DNA from: Chryseobacterium sp.
GTDB lineage: Bacteria; Bacteroidota; Bacteroidia; Flavobacteriales; Weeksellaceae
NCBI RefSeq assembly: GCF_029240215.1
Contig: NZ_JARBTK010000009.1
Location: 42,993-106,992, forward strand
Direction of reading: 5' to 3'
DNA: 64,000 nt
Made by a program: the position numbers and the translations under genes. This document shows, in pieces, positions 24,228 to 33,746 of this stretch (positions within the stretch are counted from its first letter, which is position 1; every line of letters starts with the position of its first letter). The notes under the pieces are model-generated. The model was not told the origin of the DNA and searched no databases. It saw nothing but the letters and a program-made list of their open reading frames with translations.

Positions 24228-24549
24228 GTAAATATTGACGGTTTGGAAGTGTATAAAGTAACTCCCAATTCTCCGGACATTGGTCTACGGTCTCCATCAT
24301 CAAATGCAACCAGTTGTCTGATGAATGCCTTGGTGTCATCAACGAGTTTGGGTAGTGTGATGGAAGTGGTAACGAAGCTGGCTACCCATATCCTGGTGAT
24401 GGCGGTGAAGGAACTGAGCCGGAAGAAGAGAAAGAAGACCCATGTACAAGAACAAAGGCGACTACTACCGTATTGTTCAAAATAGAAGGAAACTCTACCA
24501 ATCCTGAGAAAGTAAACTATGACGAATATGGAAACCCATCTGAAAATTA
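24228..24549 (+). pseudogene. Remnant of a second modular lipoprotein gene (scrambled, with internal stop)
   Basis: Bases 24228-24275 encode VNIDGLEVYKVTPNSP, nearly the same as the C-terminal VNIDGLELYKVTPNSS of the lipoprotein at 21081. From 24275 a different frame reads GHWSTVSIIKC, DECLGVINEFG, an in-frame TAG where the intact gene has Gln (FGQC), then CDGSGNEAGYPYPG and GTEPEEEKEDPC, matching residues 172-233 of the intact protein. It continues with an unrelated 30-residue C-terminus ending NPSEN and a stop. So a tail fragment is joined to a linker fragment with a different C-terminal module. No start or signal peptide remains. An open frame at 24243-24485 is out of register and not real. 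Confidence 0.8.
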
Positions 24550-24576
24550 ATGTCCTTAATTACTAAAATTACTATT

Positions 24577-24777
24577 ATGAAAAATATACTATTTATATTA
24601 AGTTTTGATAAATCGGTACACTTTGATGTTAGTAAGCTTCCCGTGGAACTGATTAAATATAGATATCCTAAAGAATATTATAAAATAGAAAATGGGAAAG
24701 CATTTCCAATGATGGGTAGATATGTAGATGACTTAGTAAAGCTTTGGAAGGAAATTAAGAATAAGTCTAAAAGTTGA
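24577..24777 (+). pseudogene. Short chimeric ORF: lipoprotein-like start fused to an unrelated tail
   Basis: The 66-residue frame begins MKNILFILSFDKS, like the first residues of the DUF6705-like genes, but has no lipobox cysteine. It passes at once into FDVSKLPVELIKYRYPKEYYKIENG, which looks like the C-terminal end of some other protein. It lies within degraded DNA after the lipoprotein cluster. A deletion joining two genes explains it better than a real small gene. Confidence 0.45.
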
Positions 24778-24798
24778 TTTGGAAACTTTATAATTTAT

Positions 24799-27102
24799 TT
24801 AAACAAAAGAAACTCTGATTGCCAACAACCCAGTAATTCCCTGAAGATCCTCAACTTTCAAAAATTCAACATCAGCTTTCAGAACATTTTGTTTTTGAAG
24901 TCGGTTGATGTATTGTAAGTATTCACGTTGATTTTCCATGCCGAAATAAACAATGGTGATTTTTCCCGGGCAGGTAATTCTTTCTGTTGAATCTTTGATG
25001 TGCGCTTTTTCAAGTCTTTTCTTGATGATCTCAAAATTTGAATTGAAAGCACCATCAACATCAAAACGTTTCTCATCCATTCGGAAACGGATGTCAATTT
25101 TTTCGTTATAAACAAAAATCAGCGAAGCAATATCCAAAGATATCGGAAGATCTTTTTTGAACAGATGAAACTCATGTTCCATGGTACAAATGGTTTCTAA
25201 TTGCCAATATCTCAGTTCGTGAACGAATTTTGAAGAATAAGCTAATTCAGGAGCGATGTTGGGACCGATGTAAAGATTATGCTCTACGCCGTCTGATTTA
25301 AATCTTTCAAAATAATGAGGGAAAATTTCCTGAGCAATCACCTGTTTCTCATCTAAAATATCGGCCAGTTTTCGGTTGAGAAGCGTGATCGAATCATCAA
25401 GATTTTTCCTGTTGGCGTAAAAAAGATCGTTCTGGATGAAAACCTGACTGAAATAATTTTTAATCTTATCTTTAATATTTTCTTCGGTTTTGATCTCAAG
25501 CTTAGCCTGGAAAAAAGGGTGGATTTCCTCTCTCAGAAATCTCTGAAACCTCTGCTCGGTGTCGGCTTTGATCTCATTGTTGAGTTCGTTTTCAAAAATA
25601 TCAAGAGCCAGCGTATATTTTTCTGCTTCTGAAGAATTCAAAAGAGCAATTACTTCACAAATGCCGTCAATCTGCTGATTGAGATCTGCAAGCATCAGAT
25701 TATACCGCTTCTCAGAAGAAGCACGGATATCGGAAAAGCTAAATAACGGAGTAAGATTTTTAAACGAAATCTCTTTCAGGGTGTATATCTTTTTCGATAA
25801 ATAAGCATTAAAATACCGTTCTGCTTCGTTTCTGAATTTCCAGATAACGCTGTCGTGAATTGTGGTGTATTCACGCTGAATAATCGCTTCAATTTGGTTA
25901 TTTCTTTCGTAAGAAAATCTATTAAGAGAGAAAATAATCATATCTGCAACAAACTCCAGTTTTTTCAGCTTTAGACCATTGAGACTGTTTGCCAAAGGTG
26001 ATGTAAACTCCATCATTGCAAGAAGCTCGTTATCTTTCATAATCGGAATGACCATGAAACTATTGATATTGTTATCTTTTAAAATGCTGAAAGAAGGCAG
26101 TTTCTTGATTTCGTCATCGAGTTTGTCAACATTAGAAACCACTACCGGTTTTGAGTTGTAACTGATGTTTTCAAAAGCCGTTTTTCTTGCTTCTTCGTCG
26201 AAAGTATTGATCCAAAAATCAAGAAGATAATTGGTGAAAACATTTTCGTAAATCGGAAGTTTTTCAAGCCTTTTATTTTTGGTGTTAAAAAGCATTAAGC
26301 CAAAATTGAGTTCTGCAACTTCAAAGTAAGATTTAAAGATTTCTTTCAGATTTTCATCCGGAGCAGGATTTTCAAGATCGATTTTGATCATACTTGATTT
26401 CAGATCAGATAAAGCAACTTCTGATGTACAGTCGATAAGTGAAATGATACTGAATCCATTTAAAACCCACGATTCTGGTGGGAAATATCTTTTCCAGAGT
26501 GGTAAATCGTCTAAATTTTCAAGAAGCATGTCTAAGATTTCATCAGGCGGTATTTTTGTTCCTTTCGCAGGATAAACATCACTGAAATCTGAATTGACTG
26601 TAATTTTATAATGTTTCATAATTCCCTGTTTGTCGGGAATGTCATAATAAAATGGAAGCGTTACCTTAACGTCTTTTTTTAAATAGGTCTGCAAAATCAG
26701 GCAACAACAGAAAACATAATACTCATCATCGGTGATATCTCTGAATTCTATTTCAAAATCTTTTCCGGCATCGTTTAATATGTTCTGAAATCTTTCAGTA
26801 TAATTAAAAGTAAGATTGGTCAGAGGAATTCCTGCAGCTTTAATTTCATTTCTCGTCAAACCGGTAGGGAAGAGGTCTGCTAAAAGAAGTCTGATGAGAT
26901 CTTTATGTTTTTCAAATACTGAGAGATCCTGAAAGCCATCCCGTAATTCTTTGAAATTTTTGGTTTTTTCTATTAACGATTCTGCATAACTGACACGATA
27001 TTCTAACCGATCATTATACCGGATATGCTCCAACACATCCAAATATTTTTTGAACGATATAAAAACCTGAAACGGACTTTCTTTCTTGTAAAAATTCGAC
27101 AA
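24799..27102 (-). CDS. GAF-domain protein
   Basis: The 767-residue soluble protein has no signal peptide. A helical N-terminal half precedes a GAF-like domain (about 240-405) with FSILKDNNINSFMVIPIMKDNELLAMMEF. A long helical and mixed C-terminal region follows, ending in an alpha/beta segment (KITIVYFGMENQREYLQYI). Homologues of this layout occur throughout Flavobacteriia, annotated only as GAF-domain proteins. Ligand and role are unknown. The start is TTG at 27102 (MSNFYKKESPFQVFISF...); no in-frame ATG exists upstream or close downstream, and the N-terminus looks typical of the family. It converges on the lipoprotein remnants. Confidence 0.75.
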   Translation of the reverse strand: MSNFYKKESPFQVFISFKKYLDVLEHIRYNDRLEYRVSYAESLIEKTKNFKELRDGFQDLSVFEKHKDLIRLLLADLFPTGLTRNEIKAAGIPLTNLTFNYTERFQNILNDAGKDFEIEFRDITDDEYYVFCCCLILQTYLKKDVKVTLPFYYDIPDKQGIMKHYKITVNSDFSDVYPAKGTKIPPDEILDMLLENLDDLPLWKRYFPPESWVLNGFSIISLIDCTSEVALSDLKSSMIKIDLENPAPDENLKEIFKSYFEVAELNFGLMLFNTKNKRLEKLPIYENVFTNYLLDFWINTFDEEARKTAFENISYNSKPVVVSNVDKLDDEIKKLPSFSILKDNNINSFMVIPIMKDNELLAMMEFTSPLANSLNGLKLKKLEFVADMIIFSLNRFSYERNNQIEAIIQREYTTIHDSVIWKFRNEAERYFNAYLSKKIYTLKEISFKNLTPLFSFSDIRASSEKRYNLMLADLNQQIDGICEVIALLNSSEAEKYTLALDIFENELNNEIKADTEQRFQRFLREEIHPFFQAKLEIKTEENIKDKIKNYFSQVFIQNDLFYANRKNLDDSITLLNRKLADILDEKQVIAQEIFPHYFERFKSDGVEHNLYIGPNIAPELAYSSKFVHELRYWQLETICTMEHEFHLFKKDLPISLDIASLIFVYNEKIDIRFRMDEKRFDVDGAFNSNFEIIKKRLEKAHIKDSTERITCPGKITIVYFGMENQREYLQYINRLQKQNVLKADVEFLKVEDLQGITGLLAIRVSFV

Positions 27103-27296
27103 AATCTGAAAAAAATTGTGAGGATAAAGGTATGAAAAAAGGTCTTTTAAAAGGTAAATCGAATGAGATAATTATAGTGAAATATTTCTCCATGCATCTT
27201 TGAAATAAGTTTAGGTAATTGATATTTAGATCAAACTTATTCAGCATTTCTAATACCAGAATCAATTATAAATGTTAACCTAAGTCAGAAAATAGT

Positions 27297-27782
27297 TTAT
27301 TTTTTTGGCTTCAAAGAAAAATTATCTACATAAACTGCCTGATGCACCCCATTCAGCAAAACTTTCAGGCCTAAGTTTGAATCTTTCTTCAAAGAAATGT
27401 CAAACGTTTTTTTTCCTCCCGTTATTTTTGAGGATTTAGCTATCGAAACATATGATTTTGTATCTGATGTTTTGTTGATCGAGAATAGTTCCAAAGCAGT
27501 TTCTCCACCGTTGTCTGAAATATCAAGAGCCAGTGTGTATTTTCCCGCTTTAATTTTTGGAGTTACCAAATACATATTTTCTCCGGGATTAGTCATTGAA
27601 TAGAAAACGATTTTTTTGTCACTAGCATAAAGCATTGCTTTTCCCTGCTGAGCAGTCCAACACTTATTAATTTCTTTCCAGGTATCAAAATTTTCTGTAA
27701 GCGTAGTTACCGTTTTACACTGTGCATTTGCTGTTAGAAATCCCCCAAAGACTATTATTCCTGTCAATACGATTTTTCTCAT
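27297..27782 (-). CDS. Secreted protein of unknown function with jelly-roll-like domain
   Basis: The 161-residue product has a signal peptide (MRKIVLTGIIVFGGFLTANAQ). A single beta-sandwich-like domain follows, of the kind seen in choice-of-anchor or carbohydrate-binding modules: LTENFDTW, CWTAQQG, YLVTPKIKAGKYTLALDIS, and a final VYVDNFSLKPK. There is no type IX sorting domain and no enzyme motif. It is probably periplasmic or surface-exposed. It lies alone between the GAF protein and the nuo operon. Confidence 0.65.
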   Translation of the reverse strand: MRKIVLTGIIVFGGFLTANAQCKTVTTLTENFDTWKEINKCWTAQQGKAMLYASDKKIVFYSMTNPGENMYLVTPKIKAGKYTLALDISDNGGETALELFSINKTSDTKSYVSIAKSSKITGGKKTFDISLKKDSNLGLKVLLNGVHQAVYVDNFSLKPKK

Positions 27783-27913
27783 ATATATTATATTATTACG
27801 AGGTAAAATTAGTTTAAAAAAAGATTATATCAGAAAGTCATTGCTTATATATTAAAATATTTATAAATACTTTTTTGATTAAAAGAACATATCATCTTAA
27901 AATTAGATAAATA

Positions 27914-27941
27914 AAAAAGCACAACAATTGTTGTGCTTTTT
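27914..27941. terminator. Terminator at the end of the nuo operon
   Basis: A perfect 28-bp palindrome centred at 27927/27928 (arm AAAAAGCACAACAA), with A and T runs on its two flanks, lies 19 bp beyond the nuoN stop on the minus strand. It can work in both directions. Confidence 0.88.
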
Positions 27942-27960
27942 CTATATTTTTAAGTGATTT

Positions 27961-29346
27961 CTACAAACCAAACTGTTTCGCAAACAAGTCTGGGAAGACT
28001 CCCAACACAACTAAAGATGCAATAATTACAACGGCAATGATATTGTAAGTAATAGTAACTTTTTCTGAAGTTTTGAATGTTGTTTCTTTAAAGAAGAACA
28101 TCGCAATAATTAATCTCAGATAATAGGCTATTGAAATTGCTGAACCTAAAACAGCTACAATTACTAAGAAAGTATTATCATCTTTTGTCAACGCCTGAGC
28201 AAATAAAGAGAATTTACCCATAAACCCTGCTGTCAACGGAATTCCTGCCATTGAAAGTAGAGAAATAGTTGCAACAACAGCCAATAAAGGTTCTGTTTTT
28301 GCCAATCCTTTGAAAGCTCCGAAAGATGTTTCTCTTTTTATTTTTTCTACCCAAATCAGACACATAAAAACTCCAACAGTTGAAAGTGAATATGCGAATA
28401 AGTAAAATGCTAAAGTATACGTAGAAAGTGCATTCATCCCGAAGAATACCAAACCGATATATCCTGCGTGAGAAACTGAGGAATATGCCAACATTCTTTT
28501 CGCATTCGTTTGTGCAAGTCCCATTACGTTGGCAAGAACTAAAGTGATAATTAAGAAAACTCCAAGAATGTTGATCCATTCAGCAGTAACGCCAGAGAAT
28601 CCAATCGTCATTAATCTGAACAAAGCAAAGAAACCTGAGATCTTCACCACGCTCGCCATGAAAGCCGTAATCAATGAAGGTGAACCTGCATAAACATCAG
28701 GACTCCACATATGGAAGGGTGCCAAAGCCACTTTGAATGACATTGCACAAAGCATTAAGATAACTCCTAAAATCAACATGATGTTTTTAGGATTCGTGAT
28801 CGTGAATTCCTGTATTTTATATAAATCGAAGGTTCCTGTACTTCCATAAATAAATGCAATACCAAATAATAGGAAACCTGTTGCAAATGCTCCCATCAGG
28901 AAGTATTTAATAGAAGCTTCGTTTGATCTTAAATCTGTTTTGTTTGCTCCCGCCATTACGTACAACGGAATAGAAAGGATCTCAATTCCTAAGAATAAAG
29001 TCACTAAGTTCTGGAAACCGAAAAGGATAATTCCTCCACAAAGAGCAAAAAGCATCAATGCATATAATTCTGACTGATGGCTTCTGTGATTGCTGAATGC
29101 AAAACCTCCCAGAAAGAACAGTAGTAAAGTTGTTACAAGAGAAATTTTTGTGAATAAAGCCGTATTTGCGCTGTAATCATACATATGTCTGTACTGCTCG
29201 AAGAAAGACGCTTCAGGCAGAAAACTTACATACAGGGCAATGATTAATCCAAAAATCCCAATGTATCTTGCGAATTTTCCTTGCTCAAAAACTCCCGAAA
29301 ATAACGCAGCAACTGCAGTTAGGAAAACAATAATTAAAACACTCAT
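27961..29346 (-). CDS. nuoN: NADH-quinone oxidoreductase subunit N
   Basis: This is one of the three antiporter-like proton-pumping subunits of complex I in the inner membrane. The 461-residue protein has about 14 hydrophobic helices. The conserved EILSIPLYVMAG helix carries the TM5 glutamate, and the LAPFHMWSPDVYAGSP and KRMLAYSSVSHAGYIGL segments carry the channel lysines and histidines. It is the last gene of the operon, separated from nuoM by a 159-bp AT-rich spacer with TTTAAAGTT repeats. Confidence 0.95.
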   Translation of the reverse strand: MSVLIIVFLTAVAALFSGVFEQGKFARYIGIFGLIIALYVSFLPEASFFEQYRHMYDYSANTALFTKISLVTTLLLFFLGGFAFSNHRSHQSELYALMLFALCGGIILFGFQNLVTLFLGIEILSIPLYVMAGANKTDLRSNEASIKYFLMGAFATGFLLFGIAFIYGSTGTFDLYKIQEFTITNPKNIMLILGVILMLCAMSFKVALAPFHMWSPDVYAGSPSLITAFMASVVKISGFFALFRLMTIGFSGVTAEWINILGVFLIITLVLANVMGLAQTNAKRMLAYSSVSHAGYIGLVFFGMNALSTYTLAFYLFAYSLSTVGVFMCLIWVEKIKRETSFGAFKGLAKTEPLLAVVATISLLSMAGIPLTAGFMGKFSLFAQALTKDDNTFLVIVAVLGSAISIAYYLRLIIAMFFFKETTFKTSEKVTITYNIIAVVIIASLVVLGVFPDLFAKQFGL

Positions 29347-29505
29347 AATTTATATTTGAGATTGGAGATCGAAGGTTTAAAGTTCAAAGTTGTTTATTTA
29401 AGATTTAAAGTTGTGAAAATACAGTCTCTAAAATCTTTAATTTATTATCTTTTCTCTTTAATCTTTACGCTCTCTGAATATTCTTAATCTTTTACTATTT
29501 AAATT

Positions 29506-30999
29506 TTAGTTAATCATTGAAGTATAAATAAACTTCAGTGAACTACTTACCATATCAATGACTGGCTGAGGAAAAACTCCCAATACAATTACAAATACTG
29601 CAATACTTGCCAATACCGAAAATTCTACTGCTGATAAATCTTTTGCTGTGCTTAAAACTGCATCGTCTCCCTGTCCGAACATTGCTTTTCCGTAGAATCT
29701 CAATAGATACACTGCACAAAGAATAACAGTAAGACCTGCAATTACTGAAGCCAATACGTTAAAATCAAAGATCGATTTAATCAAAATAAATTCTCCGATG
29801 AAACCATTCGTCAACGGAACGCCCATTGAACCTAATATGATAATCAGAAACAAAACGGCAAACTTCGGAGCGACTTTCGCCAAACCTCCCATCTGTCTGA
29901 TGTCTCTTGATTTAAATCTTTTATATAAAATATCGGCACAGAAAAATAAACCTGCCACGTTGATCCCGTGAGCAAATGTCTGTACCAAAGCTCCTTCAGC
30001 TCCTTCAATCGTAAATGTTCCTCTTAAAGTAAGAACTGCGGATGAGAAAATACCTGCCACCATCAATCCAACGTGAGAAAAAGAAGAATACGCAATGATT
30101 CTCTTCATATCAGTCTGGATGATTGCAATCAATGCTCCATGTACAACTCCCACAATCGCCAAGATGATTACAATCTGTCCGGAAATTCCGAAAATTGCCG
30201 TGGGCGTAATCGGAATCAGATAACGAAGTACACCATAGATCGCCATTTTAAGCATAATCCCTGATAACAACATCGATCCCTGAGTAGGAGAGTAAGTATA
30301 GGTATCCGGCTGCCAAGTATGGAATGGGAAAACCGGAAGTTTTACTGCAAATGCAAAGAAAATAAACCAGAAAACAACGATCTGTTGAGTTTCGCCAAGG
30401 TCTGCGTTATACAAATCTGTTAAGGCAAATGATGCTGAATGATTGTAAACGTAGATTAAACCAGCCAACATAAATAAAGATCCTACGAAAGTATACACGA
30501 AGAATTTTGTAGTGAACTCCAGTCTTTTGTTTTCCTGACCCCAAAGTGCGGCGATAAACCAGATCGGAATCAAAGTTACTTCCCAGAAAATGTAGAACAA
30601 CAATCCGTCTAAAGCGGTGAAAACACCAACCAATCCGAACTGCATTAGCAAAATCAGACCGTAGAAAGAATTTTTATAGCTTACATTTTCATTAAAAGAC
30701 GATAAAATAATGATCGGCATTAAAATATTGGTCAACAATAAAAGAAGCAAGCTCATTCCGTCAATTCCGAAATGAAGTGTACTTTTTATAAATTGTGACC
30801 AAGGATAGTTGATCTCGTACTGCAATACGCTGTCTACGGTTGGATTAAAATCAAAATCCGAAACAACGTAAAATGTAAGCAGCATTTGAATCAAAGCAAT
30901 TCCTAATGCCAAGTATTTACTGGAAGTATTCTTCCACGCAAAGACCAATCCCGAACCTACTAGAGGTAAAAGTAATAATGTTAATAGTAAATAAGACAT
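29506..30999 (-). CDS. nuoM: NADH-quinone oxidoreductase subunit M
   Basis: The 497-residue antiporter-like subunit has FYIFWEVTLIPIWFIAALWG (TM5 glutamate), PVFPFHTWQPDTY and KRIIAYSSFSHVGLMVAGI, the family signatures. It overlaps nuoL by one base, so the pair is translationally coupled. It lies in the membrane arm and contributes one proton channel. Confidence 0.95.
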   Translation of the reverse strand: MSYLLLTLLLLPLVGSGLVFAWKNTSSKYLALGIALIQMLLTFYVVSDFDFNPTVDSVLQYEINYPWSQFIKSTLHFGIDGMSLLLLLLTNILMPIIILSSFNENVSYKNSFYGLILLMQFGLVGVFTALDGLLFYIFWEVTLIPIWFIAALWGQENKRLEFTTKFFVYTFVGSLFMLAGLIYVYNHSASFALTDLYNADLGETQQIVVFWFIFFAFAVKLPVFPFHTWQPDTYTYSPTQGSMLLSGIMLKMAIYGVLRYLIPITPTAIFGISGQIVIILAIVGVVHGALIAIIQTDMKRIIAYSSFSHVGLMVAGIFSSAVLTLRGTFTIEGAEGALVQTFAHGINVAGLFFCADILYKRFKSRDIRQMGGLAKVAPKFAVLFLIIILGSMGVPLTNGFIGEFILIKSIFDFNVLASVIAGLTVILCAVYLLRFYGKAMFGQGDDAVLSTAKDLSAVEFSVLASIAVFVIVLGVFPQPVIDMVSSSLKFIYTSMIN

Positions 31000-32912
31000 T
31001 ATTGTAATATAAAGTTAACAATCAGTATAATTCCCACAGCTAAAGACATAATCAGAATGTAGTTTTCTACATTTCCGTTCTGTATACGCTTCATCGATCT
31101 TCCGCTGTCTTCAGCGCCTTCTCCCACGTAGTCTACAAAACGATCCAGAACGCCTTTGTCAAACATTTTTCCGCCACGTCCCAGTCCTTCAACGGTTTTT
31201 ACAATCAATGCATTGTAAAGTTCGTCAACATAAAGTTTCTTAGCAGAAAGTTTTTCCCATCCTGTATAATCGTCTTCAGCGATAGCTCTTTTTTTCTTAT
31301 TTACATAAGTATTTTTCACGATAAACCAAACTGCAAAAAACATAGCAACAGTAGCTCCTAAAAGAATAAATTCAGTGCTTTCTGCTACTCCTGTAAGTGT
31401 AGTTTCCATTTGCTTAAAGCTTTCTTCTGTCAAAACAGGTTTCAGCCATTCCATTAATTTAGCATAATGACCGTGACCGATGAAGTGAGGAAGGTTAATG
31501 AAACCTCCAAGCACTGAAAGGACAGCCAAAACAATTAATGGTAAAGTCATGTTTAATGGACTTTCGTGTAAATGATGTTTCTGTTCTTCTGTACCTCTGA
31601 AATCTCCGTGGAAAGTCAGGTAATACAGTCTGAACATATAAGTTGCAGTAACAGCAGCTAAGATAAATAGCATCACCCAATAGATCGGGTTTTTAGCATA
31701 GGCTGCTACTAAAATTTCGTCTTTTGAAATCATCCCTGATAATAAAGGGAATCCTGAGATCGCTAAAGTCCCGATCAGGAAAGTAGCGTGAGTGATAGGA
31801 ATATATTTTTTCAAACCTCCCATGAAACGCATATCCTGTTCATTGCTCATTGCGTGAATGACAGAACCCGCACCCAAGAATAACAAAGCTTTAAAGAAAG
31901 CATGTGTCATTACATGGAACATTGCCGTTGTATAAGCTCCCAAACCTAAAGCGATGAACATGAAACCCAATTGTGAAACTGTAGAATATGCCAATACTTT
32001 TTTGATGTCGTTTTGACGAAGCGCATAGAAACCTGCCAATGCTGCGGTTAAGAATCCGATTAATAAAATTCCGTCCTGAACGGTTGGCGCTAAAGTAAAT
32101 AAGAAGTTGGATCTTACCACCAAATAAATACCTGCGGTTACCATCGTCGCCGCGTGGATCAACGCAGAAACCGGAGTCGGACCTGCCATTGCGTCGGGTA
32201 ACCATGTATATAAAGGAACCTGAGCAGATTTTCCCGTAGCACCGATAAATAAACTCGCTGTGATAAAGATGATGATCGTTCCGTCTAATTCAAATTTCCC
32301 TGCGTTTTGAGCGACTGTTAAATAATCAACTGCATTTGTTTGAGAAGCAATCATAAAGATTCCGATCAACAAAGCAAGGTCACCAATTCTGTTCATGATG
32401 AAAGCTTTTCTTGCTGCTTTCCCATATTCTTCGTTCGTGTACCAGAAACCGATCAGTAAGTAAGAACACAAACCTACACCTTCCCATCCAATGAATAAGA
32501 TTAGGTAGTTGCTTCCCATTACCAAAAGTAACATCGAGAAGATAAACAGATTTAAGTAAGTGAAAAACTTATAGAAACCTTTATCATGACTCATATATCC
32601 GATAGAGTAGAGGTGAATCAAAGACCCGATTCCTGTGATAATCATTACCATCATCAATGACAGCTGATCAATCTGGAAACCAAAGTTAATCTGAATTCCG
32701 TTCACTCTGAACCATTCAAAAGCTTTTACGATCACGGGCTGGCTTTCAGAATCGAAATTCAGAAATAAGCTTACCGCAATACAGAAAGATCCGAAAACAG
32801 CAATGGTTGCCAAGCTTCCAACAACTATTTTTGGAAGATTTTTTCCGAATAAACCGTTAATAAGAAAACCTAAAAGTGGTAAAAGTATTATTGCATAGAC
32901 TAAATTCTCCAT
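30999..32912 (-). CDS. nuoL: NADH-quinone oxidoreductase subunit L
   Basis: This is the distal antiporter-like subunit, 637 residues, with FIGWEGVGLCSYLLIGFW, PLYTWLPDAMAGPTPVSALI and KVLAYSTVSQLGFMFIALG. The C-terminal part after about residue 480 supplies the lateral helix that runs along the membrane arm, and a last hydrophobic segment ends the protein. Length is typical. It starts 3 bp after the nuoK stop. Confidence 0.95.
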   Translation of the reverse strand: MENLVYAIILLPLLGFLINGLFGKNLPKIVVGSLATIAVFGSFCIAVSLFLNFDSESQPVIVKAFEWFRVNGIQINFGFQIDQLSLMMVMIITGIGSLIHLYSIGYMSHDKGFYKFFTYLNLFIFSMLLLVMGSNYLILFIGWEGVGLCSYLLIGFWYTNEEYGKAARKAFIMNRIGDLALLIGIFMIASQTNAVDYLTVAQNAGKFELDGTIIIFITASLFIGATGKSAQVPLYTWLPDAMAGPTPVSALIHAATMVTAGIYLVVRSNFLFTLAPTVQDGILLIGFLTAALAGFYALRQNDIKKVLAYSTVSQLGFMFIALGLGAYTTAMFHVMTHAFFKALLFLGAGSVIHAMSNEQDMRFMGGLKKYIPITHATFLIGTLAISGFPLLSGMISKDEILVAAYAKNPIYWVMLFILAAVTATYMFRLYYLTFHGDFRGTEEQKHHLHESPLNMTLPLIVLAVLSVLGGFINLPHFIGHGHYAKLMEWLKPVLTEESFKQMETTLTGVAESTEFILLGATVAMFFAVWFIVKNTYVNKKKRAIAEDDYTGWEKLSAKKLYVDELYNALIVKTVEGLGRGGKMFDKGVLDRFVDYVGEGAEDSGRSMKRIQNGNVENYILIMSLAVGIILIVNFILQ

Positions 32913-32915
32913 TCT

Positions 32916-33245
32916 TTATCCTCTTAATTTATTAAATATACTTACATCCACAGAACGGGTATTTCTATATAGCATCGCAATAATTGCCAATCCTACAGCA
33001 ACTTCTGCAGCAGCAACCACCATAATGAAGAAAACTAAAAGTTGTCCGTCACTGTTCCCGTTGTATGCCGAAAATGCAGCCAACAAAAGGTTCACAGAAT
33101 TAAGCATAAGCTCCACACAACCCAAAATTACAATCGCGTTTTTTCTCAGCAATACTCCCAAAACCCCAAGACAGAACAATACTGACGAAAGGATGATGAA
33201 ATATTCCAAAGGGACGCTTTGCATAAAAGTATTTACTTCTCCCAT
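32916..33245 (-). CDS. nuoK: NADH-quinone oxidoreductase subunit K
   Basis: The 109-residue three-helix subunit has the conserved membrane-embedded glutamates in GCVELMLNSVNLLL and VVAAAEVAVGLAI that form part of the E-channel. The start follows the nuoJ stop by 3 bp. Confidence 0.94.
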   Translation of the reverse strand: MGEVNTFMQSVPLEYFIILSSVLFCLGVLGVLLRKNAIVILGCVELMLNSVNLLLAAFSAYNGNSDGQLLVFFIMVVAAAEVAVGLAIIAMLYRNTRSVDVSIFNKLRG

Positions 33246-33248
33246 AAT

Positions 33249-33746
33249 TTATAAATCTTTTTTACCGATTAATACCGCACCTACAATCCCTGCTAAAATC
33301 AGGATGGAAGCAAGCTCAAACGGCAAAACATATTCGTTGAATAAAAGTCTTCCCAGATTCTTTGTAAGACCAACGCCTTTATCTACATTTTCTACCACTA
33401 CATGTTGTTCCTGAACCCCTCTGAAAACACCTAAAACCCCAATCAACAAAAGACCTGCTGTAAAAACTCCGACAAACTTTAAAGTATTGTTCTTCTTACT
33501 TTCGTCTTCTTTATTAAGGTTAAGCATCATTAAAATATAAAGGAATAGAACCATGATTGCACCTGCATAAACGATGATCTGTATGATGGCCAGGAACTGA
33601 GCATTCAGAAGAATGTACATTCCGGCGATTGAAAACATTGTAACAATTAATGACAGAATAGCGTAGAGAGGATTTCTCGCAAATACGAAATAAACCGCAC
33701 TTGACACTGCTAAAAACGCCACCAAGAAAAATAAAAACTGATCCAT
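33249..33746 (-). CDS. nuoJ: NADH-quinone oxidoreductase subunit J
   Basis: The 165-residue membrane subunit has five predicted helices. NPLYAILSLIVTMFSIAGMYI and the YAGAIMVLFLYILMML segment, which bears the conserved pi-bulge helix TM3, identify it. It overlaps the nuoI stop by one base. It belongs to the hinge region of complex I next to NuoH. Confidence 0.94.
   Translation of the reverse strand: MDQFLFFLVAFLAVSSAVYFVFARNPLYAILSLIVTMFSIAGMYILLNAQFLAIIQIIVYAGAIMVLFLYILMMLNLNKEDESKKNNTLKFVGVFTAGLLLIGVLGVFRGVQEQHVVVENVDKGVGLTKNLGRLLFNEYVLPFELASILILAGIVGAVLIGKKDL

Noticed and set aside
24243..24485. 80-residue open frame in the lipoprotein remnant region
   Set aside because: It crosses the joint between two pseudogene fragments and reads the linker part out of frame. 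The homologous frame is a different one, with a stop.
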